A DNA stretch of 64,000 nucleotides from contig WPIO01000006.1 of the NCBI GenBank assembly GCA_009760855.2, positions 2,774,501 to 2,838,500 on the forward strand, given 5' to 3'. Of the stretch, positions 23,447 to 56,040 are shown one piece after another; position 1 is the stretch's first letter; each line of letters opens with the position of its first letter. The notes beneath the pieces are model-generated. The model was not told where the DNA came from and searched no databases. It worked only from the letters and a program-made list of their open reading frames with translations. The translations under genes and the position numbers were made by a program. Origin of the DNA: Cristatella mucedo. Lineage: Eukaryota > Bryozoa > Phylactolaemata > Cristatellidae.

Positions 23447-23839
23447 TGTTCAGCTGTTCGGACTGAATCTAAGATCTCTCTGACGTACACCCTCTCGAGT
23501 CAGCTCAGGAGACTCGCAGCCTCGCCAGGAGAGGGGGAGGCGCAGATAGCCACGGCCTCTGACCGGAACGGTTATTTTATTCACAGCGAGTCCGTTTTCT
23601 ACAATCCGGATGCGCCTCGACCGCGCGCGCGTGAGAGCTCGCTGTCGGTGGCGTGCCCAGCGGTGACAACTGGCGCACGGCTACCGTCGGGCGTGTCATT
23701 TACAGACTACAAGTTTGAGTGTAATTATATGAATGCGATTGCATTTACCGTCTTTGACACGTCAGCTGTCTCGTTATCAAGCTGCACCTCAGCGTGCATG
23801 CTGCGCCGGCTGATGAAGCGCTTGTGAACATGGACAATT
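23447..23839. promoter_or_regulatory. Putative bidirectional promoter, YJU2B / NSMCE1
   Basis: 393 bp separate the divergent start codons. The part near YJU2B is GC-rich with many CpGs (for example 23600-23700), and no canonical TATA box is obvious. Head-to-head housekeeping genes at this spacing often share a promoter. This is inference from layout only. Confidence 0.5.
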
Positions 23840-34834
<10,995 letters not shown>

Positions 34835-35940
34835 TGCAAAAGGCACTCGGGCAGTTAGCCAGTTGGCTGACTAGTATTCGCTGACTGTGCACTTGATTCC
34901 ATGACAGGTAGATAGTTGGTGTGTGACACCGGAAAATAGTGATGCCATCTGCCTCAAGAACCCTCCACGGCATGTGCTCATCAGCTTTACCGGGATAGTG
35001 TGTGCCCTGCAATTAAACAGAGCCTCTTAACAGTCGGTCGCTGGCTCTGTTTCGAGATGAATCTCGTCCCCGTGTTATGCTCTTCTGAGTCAGTGCTCCG
35101 TCCGAGGCTTTGAGTTTTATTTGTGTAGACACTTGTGCTTACCAGAGGGCAGCCGTTAGTCTGCCTCGGCTTGACTGGGTTCTGTAATGATACTACTAGG
35201 CAAGAAATAAGTGCCTCTCTGCCACTCCCTTTGAAGCCCTACTACCATCCAGCAATTAGCAAGTACATCGCATTTGCTGTCAACTGCCTCTTCATGCGAT
35301 TAACTTTTCCTATGACTATGAATCGTTTGTGGTACCATCGTATGTTAGCTTGGCTTTCTGGCTACAGCTTCATTTACTTGTTGTAATGCCTGTGACTTGT
35401 TAAGCGTATAAGTTTTTGGTTGTTTTATAGATCATTCTACCGTTACCATTACTAGTAAGAACCCGAGACGGAAGAGATCGAATAGTAGCACCATCACGTT
35501 TAAATTAACCTAATTTTTAGTCGCAGTACGTCAGCCAATTGATGCCTTTCTTATTCGCTGCACACGAGATCTCGAGATCTAATGGTGCCGATGGTGCCGA
35601 TCAGCATACCTGGACAAGGTGGCTGCCGTCCGATAGTAGCACTAGCAGCCATGCATCAAGCTACAAGCTGCACTCATAACGTAACGGTTGGTCTGTTGTG
35701 CTGCTGTTGTAGTGGCACTGGCTAGTAGTCAGTGCCAGTGTAATTGTGTTCGTTATTTGCAAGTAAAGTGTTTATCTTTGTTTGTTTTTATGTTTGTCTT
35801 GCGGATAATGCTTTATGATTAGGCCATTCATAGGGAACACTACATTGTGTCGTCTAATACTGCGCTGGGGGAAGATGCTACAGATAAGATGGCCGAGCCC
35901 ATTATTAGAATTGGGTTATCTCTCTCACCTCTTTCTCCGA

Positions 35941-36082
35941 ATTGGTTTGGTCCTGTGGTTAAGGTGCTCACACCGACCAAGGTCTGGCTGAGGTCGTGGG
36001 CTCGAGCCCCGAGGCATACGTACAGCGCCTGAATTGAGATTAAGTTCTCTTGTGACATTATGCAAATGAATTATATTTATAT
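35941..36082 (+). repeat. tRNA-derived SINE, family 1
   Basis: Best-preserved copy of the family. The A-box region is GTGGTTAAGGTGCTCACACC and the B-box region is GTGGGCTCGAGCCCCGAGG. The tail has GAATTGAGATTAAGTTCTCT and then ATGCAAATGAATTATA. The tail hairpin (AGA..TCTCT) is shared with LINE family B. Confidence 0.75.
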
Positions 36083-36142
36083 CTTTCTGGCTTACTCTGT
36101 ACTTATCTCTCAGTGTCTTACTGATTCAGCAGCCACAGCTAT

Positions 36143-36262
36143 ACAGTGGCAGAAGAGCCTTCACGGCTAGTACCGCCTTCAGTGGACAATAAAGAATCCT
36201 GCACTGCAGGACGAACCAATCGTTCTGGGTCGTCCAGAGAGAGCACCTAAACTCACGGGCCA
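36143..36262 (-). repeat. tRNA-derived SINE, family 2
   Basis: Plus-strand landmarks are GCAGAAGAGCCTTCACGGCT, GTACCGCCTTCAGTGGACAA and TTCTGGGTCGTCC. These match 1085-1150 and 29643-29780. The B-box region is damaged. Confidence 0.5.
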
Positions 36263-36881
36263 AGATTCTGTCTGTCTCTCGTCCCGCTTGAGCAGCTATT
36301 CAGTAGCATCAAAGTCGCCAGCAGTTATTTTCCTGTGCTTCACCTGCCCAGCCAGCCCCTAGAGAGTAAAACACTAAACTTACTGTCGCACTCTAGCACA
36401 GCACATTGTCAGCAGGATGCGCTCAAGCTTTTCCTCTATTGCGATTCGGGCAGCTGTGTCGGTGCTTGAGTGTGACTCGACCGAGTGGCCGGAGCTGTTC
36501 CGATTCCCAGAACGTCGACTGCTGCGGTCAGCTGGCGATTTTGCCGAATCGGCTTGGTCATGTAACCCCATCCTCTTGTGCTCGCCCAGTCTGCCGGCCT
36601 GTATGGACGCTATCCTCTCTTTTTTCCCTCTCCCTCGGAGGAGCTGCCAACGGACGCAGGCGACCGCTCAACTGCTGCGGAACGCCACCCATCTGCTCGC
36701 TTCAATATAATACAGCCATCGTAGTTACAACGTAAACCCGGATGCACAATCTCCGAAGTGGCACCGTTCACAACCACAGCTAGACATGGTTATAGCTGGG
36801 AGAAGTGGCCTCTCGCTGACATGAGATTTTTGTGCATGGAACAGGATAGCTCAGATTGACTTTGTGTTTTCGAGAAATAAC

Positions 36882-36887
36882 TTTATT
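36882..36887 (-). promoter_or_regulatory. Candidate FOXL2 poly(A) signal
   Basis: AATAAA on the minus strand about 520 bp past the FOXL2 stop codon. It is chosen by position only. Confidence 0.3.
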
Positions 36888-37408
36888 AGCTTTTACTCAG
36901 CATATTCTAAGACTACCGGATCGATAGTGATCCACTAACCTGCACACTAGGCCGGTCTCTAAGCACGGCAAACGCGAGCTGCTGACGTGGCACTCGCGGA
37001 GTGATCTTCCGATCCGAGGGTGGGCAGACTAGCGGACTGTCGGAGCTCGAAGTTAGGCGGCTACCGGCCTGGTTTTAGTTATCCTGACCCACCACAATGA
37101 AGCTGGCTCACTGCACGTTCGTGCCAGCCGGTGGCACGCATCCGTGCTCGCTCAAGTCAAGCCGGTCGCTTCCAGTCGCCTTGCGTTCGCACTGAGAGAC
37201 AGACAGAAACAGCCACGTAAGGCTGTTTGTGCTGCATCGGCACATCCGGGCGTCTGCTGCAAGGCGCCGAAGTGTGTTCGCTGCGGCTACTGTCTTGAGG
37301 TTGCGACTCGCTGGACGGCGAGGCGCTGGTGTAAACTCGTGAGCTCAGCCGCCCGCTCGTCGACAGGTTCTTAACGCTCAGGAAGCAGCGAAGTCGGCGA
37401 GCGACCAG

Positions 37409-48184
<10,776 letters not shown>

Positions 48185-48355
48185 AGCAGTACTGGCCGCT
48201 CCCACTCCGGCCCCGCCCCGCTAGTCCGCTCCTCCCGCTGCTGCTCCTGCTCCTGCTGCTCCTGCCGATGGCTCTCCCTGACCGCTCAGCGTGGCCGCCG
48301 CAGGTAGTGCTGGCCGACGGCTGCTCTATGGCGCTGGCTCGACGCAGCTCGACGC

Positions 48356-48361
48356 TTTATA
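48356..48361 (-). promoter_or_regulatory. Candidate FOXL2 TATA box
   Basis: The minus strand reads GGGTATAAAGCG in a GC-rich, CpG-dense region 172 bp upstream of the FOXL2 ATG. That would place transcription start near 48326-48331 with a 5' UTR of about 145 nt. Good match to the TATA consensus, but unproven. Confidence 0.5.
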
Positions 48362-49462
48362 CCCGCTGCCGAGGCCAGCTGGACGGCGAACCGAGCGAGC
48401 GAGAGTTCCGGGAGCAAAGGAGCCGCCGCGCGGAGCCACCGGAGGCGCGAGCAGATACAGCAGGCAGGCAGGCCCACAGTCCTACCGACGCGAGCCGTCA
48501 ACCCATCACCTGCTGCGTTCTAGCTGACACTCGCCACCGCCACCGCAGCCCCACCTTGCTCCCCCCCCCCCTCGCCCGACAGACAGACAGGACTGCGACC
48601 GGACCGGACTGATGGGAGCGATCGAGAGTTGTCGACAGGCCCGTCATTGGCGACTGAGAAACGCGGCGGCGAGCGGGGCCGAATGTGCGCGCGTCGAAGG
48701 TGGCGCGTAGCGAAACGTAATCCCTCCACTTGCGGCAGATCCAACTCCAACAGACTGCCGCTTCCGCGGGCAGCCGAGCTCGCGCTCTTCAAGCGGTGGC
48801 GCCAGTTACCGGATAATGCCGGCGGACGCCGGCGCTGGCTGGAGGCAGCTGCTTCGGAGCTGCACACGACCTGCCGCTGCCGCCGAATCGACTCAAGCCA
48901 AGTCTTGAACTAGCTATAGCAGCTCTCCTGGAAAATTTCAAATTCCTTGGAAGCGCTGATAGTGTAATCCTGGCTAGAGGTGACGCAGCTTGCTCTTCGT
49001 GACGCAGCTTACCGCTGTGCCGCCCCCATTACACCGACGCTGGCGGGTCCTGAACTTTAAAGCTATAAACCGGTCAGAGCCGTAGGAATAAGCGTGTCAT
49101 TGACTCACGTGTACGCGTGAATAAATAGGAAGCAGTACTTTTACTACGAAATTCCTAGCATTCCTTGAATGACGTTGAACCGTCAGCGGTGTCTTTATAT
49201 TGAAACAAGTTAGCCGTGAATGTTTTCCGACGCTACTCTTTACAGAGTCTGAGGTAGCATATTGTTGCTTGGCGAAATATAGCTTTTCGGCATTTTGTTC
49301 TATTGTCCTACTCAGCAGTCGGGCTTTCATTAACTGTAGGGCAGAGTTAAAACTGCCTTCGAATGTTGCTTACATCATGCGAAATTGCCGCGGATCAGCA
49401 TAGAAATCCTTGAAGCCGGAAACAGCAGCACTCATTTGTATTTATTATTTCTGTTTCAAGAT

Positions 49463-49655
49463 CACTGTGCATGCTGCCACTAAACGTATTTGCACGCTGA
49501 CCCTGTGCATGTCACTTCTAACCACGTTAAGCTTGTTGTTCATGGAGCATGCTACCGCTAACTTTTCGATCACGCTTCCTTTACAGAAATGTAAAGTGAT
49601 TAGAAAGAGATTGAGTTCTTTGAGGGCGCTATTACAAATGTATTATAATTTTTAT
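49463..49655 (+). mobile_element. LINE family B, 3' UTR fragment
   Basis: Only the 3' UTR is present: GCATGCTGCCACTAA, TGCATGTCACTTCTAACCA and CGATCACGCTTCCTTTACAG. The last part, with AGAAAGAGATTGAGTTCTTT, follows. Confidence 0.7.
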
Positions 49656-51017
49656 CTCGCACTTGATTCTATTAGCATATAGCATCTGGCCTCGATTATC
49701 TTCTGATAGAATGATCCACCGCCGGGCTGGAACCTGCACCTTCAATACTTTGCCCAAGACTACTAAAAGAAGCCTTAAATAAAGCTGCAGCTCCATTCCA
49801 AGCCATTAGAAATCAGTCTCTGTGGAGTGGGCGACATTCTTGTGGTAAACCTAGTGTAACTCTTTCGAGTTGCTAAACCTCACCCTTAAGAATCTGGCGT
49901 GATGACGACTGCCCGCGATCAGGGCATGCATGCTATTTCAAAACGACCTTGTCATTGAATGACTGTATTGCCTCTGCTGTTCAGTTGGCCTACTTTCAGC
50001 CAAGGAACATCCCCGAAATTGGAGTCTGCCTGTATAAACGTATGAGAGGCAATCAATTTCACGCGTTAATCTTTCATATAGCGAGAACCGATGGAATAAT
50101 CGCCGTGCCATTGAGCCTATATCAACTATCTCTTGATGTAAAAATGGCAGTTATCTCGACCGTCCGAGGTCCTCATAAAGTCAAGCTCACAAGCTGTGGC
50201 CGAATTCCGAGATGTCAATACAAAAATTTAACTGATTCAATACCATGCAATGCAAAGTGAAAAATACATCGAAATAGGCAGGAGAGACTTTGCTTGTGAC
50301 TAGACTAACCTAGTAAAACTAAAAAAAATACATCGTTTGAGGAAATAAGTCGCCATACTTATCAAACCGAAATCAAAATCAACTTTTGCACTGGTTCACA
50401 AGCAGAGCTTAACTCACGTTTACAGTTTCGCGTTGATCCGTGGATTATTTCCCGGTTGTAGAATTTACAAGGTGCAGTGCTATCCTGGAAATAAAGCCTT
50501 ATCAAAGCTACAAGCATTTACTGCAACGAGCTGCAAACATGTACCTATCTTCAAAAAGTTGTGATACAAGTCGTAAATGATGTCGTAAATTAATTCATAA
50601 AAAATTCATAAATTAATAATTTTTCATCTGTAGATATCGCACACCTGGTTTTATTTCTGGGCTAGACGTGATGCACATAATTATTTTTGATGCTTTCCCT
50701 TTATAACAAAATTATCAAAACTTTAAATTCCATTTCTAACGTTTGTTTTTGAAAGGCATCGTAAACAAATAGACGAGTGTTGACCAACTTTCTCTCTATT
50801 CACATAACCTGTACCCCCTAAATTGATGTCTTTTGGCGGTCCGGCCTTGAGTTTGTAAACACTGAAAGTCTGGACCTCGCTCCAGAATTTGGATTCTACC
50901 TGCAGTGATTTGGCGTTGTCAAAGTCTCTACTAAATGCGTATCTGTTTATTTCAGCGTTGTCTTTGACCTAATGCACATATTTTTGTTACCGTGTGATTT
51001 ACACATGCGCATGATCC

Positions 51018-52318
51018 AGGTGAGTATCCCTGCTTGTTTTGCTCGATCTTTGGGGAGCTTTTGAAACATCGATAGCCAAGTCCTTCTTGAGCGCCTCCCA
51101 TCTAAGATGGGCACCACTGGCACTGCACTGCAATTGTTCTGGTCCTATCTCAGTGGTATCTCCAAAGTATTGGCGTGAATAGATAAAGATCATCCGAGGA
51201 ACCTCTGAAATATGGGGTACCTCAAGGCTCCGTGCTTGGTCCCGTTCATTTCACGGTTTATACTCTCCCACTTAAAAGATTTGAGTGCCTGGCACAATCT
51301 AGGCTTTCACTTCCATGCAGATGACACTCACTTGTACCTTTTCTTTGATCTTTCCCAACCCTCCAGTATCTCGAATTCTCAGAACTCCCTTCCTGTATGT
51401 ATTGATGACATCATCACATGGATAGCAGCAAACTTTCTTATATTGAATGATGATAAAACAAACTTACTGGCTATGGGAAAAAAGTGTGATTCAGAAATCG
51501 GAAAGGTTAAAGCTCAAAGTCGGCTCTGCCAGCACATATCCTATTTAATCTGCAGGAAATCTAGGTGTCATGTTCCAAAGTAACCTTTCGTTAGATGTCC
51601 ACATCAGCTCCACATTCAAGTCTGCTTACGTTCAGCTACATAACATTGCTAAAATTCGAGCTTGTTTAGACAGGGATACCACATCTTAATTGGTCCTGCT
51701 GGTACAAAACTCTGCAGCCAGGCTTCTTTGTCGTGAGCGTAGCAGTTGCCACATCTCACCACGTCTCGCCGACCTGCACTGGCTCTCAGTCAAGCAGCTC
51801 ATCAACTTTAAGGTTTAGTCACTAACTTTAAGGTGCTTTCATTCTTTGGCTCCAGCCTTCCTATCGGATCTACTCCCCCACAGCCGAAACATCGTACTAC
51901 CTGCTTTTCGGAATCTGTTTACCTATACATCGTACGAACTTCAAATCCTTTGGAGAAGGTTCCTTTAGTTCGCATACTCCCAAAGCCTGGAACTCACTAC
52001 CGACTTCCATCACATCTGACTTGTCCACATTTAAGAAGAAACTAAAAACGCACCTATTTATGACAACATTTAACAGGTCCCCGTGATTTGTCCTTTATGT
52101 GCTTATGCGTGCTGACACTGTTGTCACTGACGCATGCTGTCACTAACCACACTTGCATGCTGACCCTGTGCCTGTCACCCATAACCATGTAATTCATGTT
52201 GTTTATCGAGGATGACACCACTTACCATTCGATCGTGTTTCCTTTGCAGCAACTGTAAAGCGCCTGGAAAGAGATTGAGTTCTCTGAGGGCGCTTTATCA
52301 AGTATTATTATTATTATT
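51018..52318 (+). mobile_element. LINE family B (L2/CR1-like), longest copy, degenerate
   Basis: Retains part of the reverse transcriptase. Broken frames read like a decayed DLSAAFDT region near 51035. Near 51212-51330 they read GYLKAPCLVP (from [10 protein letters not shown]) and FHFHADDTHLYLFF, the catalytic region with Tyr of YADD replaced by His. Then come WIAANFLILNDDKTNLL and the usual C-terminal end and 3' UTR. Many stops and frameshifts make it inactive. Confidence 0.82.
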
Positions 52319-52522
52319 CGTGCTGACACTGTGCATGCTGCCACTAATCATACTTGCACGCTGTCCCTGTGCATGTCACCCCTAACCATGTTAATCTTGC
52401 TGTTTCTTGAGTTTAATATCACTAACCATTCGATCGTGCTTCCTTGGCAGCAAATGTAAAGTGCCTATAAAGAGATTGGGTTTTCTGAGGGCACTATATA
52501 AAATTCGCAATTATTATTAATA
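52319..52522 (+). mobile_element. LINE family B, 3' UTR fragment, abutting the previous copy
   Basis: Begins directly after the TTA tract of the copy at 51018 and repeats its 3' UTR (GCTGACACTGTGCATGCTGC to AAAGAGATTGGGTTTTCTGA and TTATTATTAATATTA). Its position suggests insertion into, or duplication at, the terminal microsatellite. Confidence 0.7.
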
Positions 52523-52596
52523 TTACCAATCCATTTGATGCACTTTCAGAGACCATGAATAGATAAAGCTTAGCTGATTTTACTCTCATTGATATT

Positions 52597-52745
52597 GCGG
52601 CAGGAGTGCCTTAATGGATATCACCAACTCTTGCAGAAGCCATTCAGGATCGCCCACTTCAGAACTCGAACCCACGACCTGGGGAGGCAAGAGCTAGCAC
52701 ATTACTTCCTGGGCGTAAACCCATGGGCTGATGGGTAAAGCAGAG
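52597..52745 (-). repeat. tRNA-derived SINE, family 2
   Basis: Plus-strand landmarks are GGCAGGAGTGCCTTAATGGA, ATCACCAACTCTTGCAGAAG and GAACTCGAACCCACGACCTG (the complement of a B box). Confidence 0.55.
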
Positions 52746-52999
52746 GCATTTGACAAAATGACTTGAAATTACGGTCGCCACTAGGAAGTGCTGCTTCTTT
52801 CGACATGGTTGGAAGGTAACCAACCGAACTCAGACATGCACTTTGTGTTATTTACACGGAAGTGTAGAAAGTAGCTCGCTTGCCAGTGCAAGCTTATTAG
52901 ACCGAATGAGTGAATATAGTAAGTGGTCTTGAAATTTGTCAACAGTTCGCCGCATCGTCATACATAATGCTAATTTGCTACCTTGGCTATCCCCTAGGT

Positions 53000-53162
53000 C
53001 ACCGGTTCTCAACATGTGGGAACGACGCTTTCACAGGGGTCGCCTAAGACCATCGGAAAACACGAATTTCCACATTTTGCACACAATAACTTTATAGTTG
53101 GGGGTCGTCACAACATGAACTGTATTAAAAGATCGCGGCATTAGGAAGGTTGAGAACCACTG
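53000..53162 (+). mobile_element. SPIN-like hAT miniature element (MITE), copy 2, perfect TSD
   Basis: 163 bp. Terminal inverted repeats are CACCGGTTCTCAAC and GTTGAGAACCACTG. The flanking 8-bp duplications are identical: CCCTAGGT at 52992-52999 and 53163-53170. Internal blocks include GCTTTCACAGGGGTCGCCTA, AGACCATCGGAAAACAC, TATAGTTGGGGGTCGTCACA, CATGAACTGTATTAAAAG and GCGGCATTAGGAAGG. These match, as I recall it, the SPIN family consensus over nearly the whole length. Non-autonomous. The intact duplication implies a clean, fairly recent insertion. Confidence 0.92.
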
Positions 53163-53313
53163 CCCTAGGTAATACTTTGCAAGTAGCCCGCACAGCCCGA
53201 TTACGGCATTAAGCAACCAAATTTATCAGCTGCATGCTCGTTTAAGCTGGGCGGTTGAACTCGGCGAAGTAGGCTATGCAGCTCGCCGAGCGGCTACGAA
53301 GCTGCATTCTAAA

Positions 53314-53556
53314 ATGGCTACTGAGGTAGCTAATGCAAGTGTGGCTTCTACAGCTGGCTCGAATGTTCTTTCAGGTGCTATCACAGCTTTCGTCTTGCCA
53401 GATTATTCAAGATTCGCAGGAGTGCAAGAATTTTTTAATACTCCTCACGATTCCCCAACGTTTTCAGAGGCACTGAAAGTACCCAATAAGCCGACTCGAT
53501 ATGAAGTCCTGAGAGGCAAGGCAGAATATCTCAGCCCTTCGGGAGTTTCGAATTGA
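53314..53556 (+). other. Uncharacterised open frame, 80 codons
   Basis: Starts MATEVANASVASTAGSNVL in good context (CTAAAATGGC) and ends before TGA at 53554. The amino-acid mix is protein-like with no low complexity, but I recognise no family, and no flanking exon was found. The frame is open for some distance upstream of the ATG. It could be an exon, an element-derived ORF or chance. Confidence 0.2.
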
Positions 53557-55734
53557 GTCACCCAGCCAATACTGCCACGGATGTCATGGCATAGAAGACC
53601 ATGCAATCAGCTTTACTTTACTTATAGCCAAGGATGTCTTAGTATAGCAGCAGATCATGCATATATATCCGTCGCAAGTAAATTCAGCTATAACGTGCAA
53701 GCACTTTAGCTTAATGACTCAGCGGCGGCATTCTATTTGATCTGACTTTAGGTTGATAAAGATTAGGTTGATAAAGACCGACAAAAATAGAGAGTAAAAC
53801 CAGCAAAAAAAAGATAAACAAGAGTTTTGACATGACACAGAGAATATGTCAGACCTAGGAAATATATCTACTCAGCAGCTCGCATGGGCTGAAAGCAACT
53901 CAAGCATTGCAGTTAATAGCTGTGATTTCACTGATGCCATAAGCAAGTGCTGGTACAAGCGACGAACTTACATACATATATAACTTTTAATAGAGCAACA
54001 AGTAAGTAAAAACAACCGGTGCTACATAAATGATGCCCATGTCAACGAGGTAACACAATCAATGCGATTTATTCTATTTGTACGAATCAAGGGCATACTT
54101 GCCTACTGTAGGCAGTGTCAAGGCAAATTAATGTCATTAGTGCAGCAGGACCCGAAAATGACACATGTTCAGCCATGGCAAGGATTGGCAATGGCAAGGG
54201 ACTAGATTGCCAGTAGCTTTGATACTGAAACACCGTAAGCTGTACGATAACCGAGGCTGACAATGGAACAAGCTGATGGACTTATGCAGCCGGCTTAGCC
54301 AGCAGGCAGCAACAATGCTCTATCAACTAGATGACGATTGATAGCTTGAGGGCAACTCGGTGTTCAGTGTCACTGCATACAGCCTCTCATCATGCTGGGC
54401 TTTCGCTAGCAATATAGTGCTCACAGCCAATCGACAAACAGTGAGCGCATCACAGCGGAACTGTGGTGCTCGCGATCGCACACTGTCGTCTGCGCTACTA
54501 ACGATGGAAAGCATACTGTTGCCACTACCACCATCATAGCGTATTTTTATCTCCAGGTAGTACCTTGGTTTGCTGCCAACAGCTGCAACGATACAAGGTG
54601 GATTTCATTCACATGTAGACTTATAAACACCACCAAGTCAATTCAATAGCAAGCTGTGACAACTATAGGGATAAACTCCAAAGTGCTGCAGCTTTACAAG
54701 CAGGGCATGGGCATGCGTTCCATACAGGGATACAAGGTAAGTCACCTAGGCCTGCTTTTTCTCAGCAGATAATTAAAAGCCACACATTGCAAGCAAACCG
54801 CAGCCAGAAGGCCTAGCCTGTCTGCACTGACCTGAACCACGGCATGGGGACCCACGGACGACAGAGCAATCGGAAAACAGTGGCCCGTGTCAGCTGCCAG
54901 CCACTAAGAAATCGCCCAAGAAACGATAGCTGGGATACTTGTCATCACTCGGCAGTAGTTTCACAGCAAATCATTGGCACTCGACTCCGACGGGAGTGCT
55001 TGGCCAGCATACTCGATCTGCAGGTGAGGGCAGCATGCTCCTCCAGCAGTGTCAGAACTAAGCTGTTTTCAAGGGCACTTGACAGGCATGGGAGAGTGAA
55101 CAAGGGTGAGCTTGGCATGAGCCAACACTGCCGTGACATTCCCTCATCTATAGTGCTGTCTTAATATAGTCGAACGTCGCTACATGCATCCTCCCTAATA
55201 GCAGTCTCTCCCTACATCTGTGTGAACGCATAGACTTTTCTTCCAGATATAACAAGCAATCCCAATTGATGCACACATGCATAATTCTTCGACATATGAC
55301 CATTCAATTTCTCGATTGGCAATCTCCCCAAATGAATGGTGTCCCGGACTCAGGGAATAAACACGAATCAAGATACACGTAAAGTAACCGCAAAATTCGT
55401 CAGTAGAGTCGATCAAAACTTACGACCCCGACAAAATGGATTCCCGTGCAAGCACTCGCTTCTACAGCATTTCGACTTGTCGATTAAGCCTCAGTGAGAA
55501 TGCTCCGGAAGAGGCACAGAGTGACCATACTTGTATAAAAAACCAAGCAAACACACAAAAAGTAAAACGGAGATGAAGAGCTATGTGACGACACGTTGTA
55601 GCCATCAAATTATAAGCTGTGCAATGTGATGACATAACTGCAGCACACTATGTAGCCATAAATTACAAGTTATGATAAGCTGCTTTGGCAGCCTCATTTG
55701 CACATCAGTGGAAGAACCTCAGGCACGGGGTTTC

Positions 55735-55825
55735 ACCACAATTGCAGCAGACAATACAGTATTGCAGGACTCAAATCCACGAACTGGGCAGTGACATGTA
55801 AGAACCTTGCCATTGCTGGACAAAG
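55735..55825 (-). repeat. tRNA-derived SINE, family 2 (fragment)
   Basis: Plus-strand landmark is GCAGGACTCAAATCCACGAA followed by CTGGGCAGTGACATGTAAGA, the complement of a decayed tRNA-like head. Confidence 0.45.
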
Positions 55826-55896
55826 ACATTGTATACTAATAAGGCCAGCCATGTCCTCTTATATAAAACAATGGCAACAGTGAAGGCAACACCCAA

Positions 55897-56004
55897 AGCT
55901 AGAGTTAGAGATAGAGAGAGAGCTAGAGTTAGAGAGAGAGCTAGAGTTAGAGAGAGAGCTAGAGTTAGAGTTAGAGAGAGAGCTACAGTCAGAGAGAGGG
56001 CTAC

Positions 56005-56040
<36 letters not shown>

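Larger units (their letters stand above)
34835..37408. other. Interval between the convergent NSMCE1 and FOXL2 ends
   Basis: No gene recognised. The left part is probably NSMCE1 3' UTR (ATTAAA at 35012-35017 is a weak poly(A) candidate). SINEs lie at 35941 and 36143. The open frames at 36406-36735 have no homologue that I know. AATAAA on the minus strand at 36882-36887 is a candidate FOXL2 poly(A) signal. Confidence 0.4.
48362..54960. other. FOXL2 upstream region and repeat-rich intergenic DNA
   Basis: 48.36-48.9 kb is CpG-rich, probably the FOXL2 promoter island. From 49 kb on there are LINE family B copies (49463, 51018, 52319), a SINE (52597) and a SPIN-like element (53000). The rest is AT-rich DNA in which I see no gene, apart from an 80-codon orphan frame at 53314. 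Confidence 0.5.

Noticed and set aside
22364-23827. 487-codon open frame antisense to YJU2B
   Set aside because: Shadow of a GC-rich conserved gene on the other strand; no recognisable protein. The same holds for the other overlapping frames in 22.3-23.5 kb.
36406-36735. Frames with LECDSTEWPELFRFPERR as a possible extra NSMCE1 exon
   Set aside because: No good acceptor, and no resemblance to NSE1 C-termini. The gene closes well at 34834.
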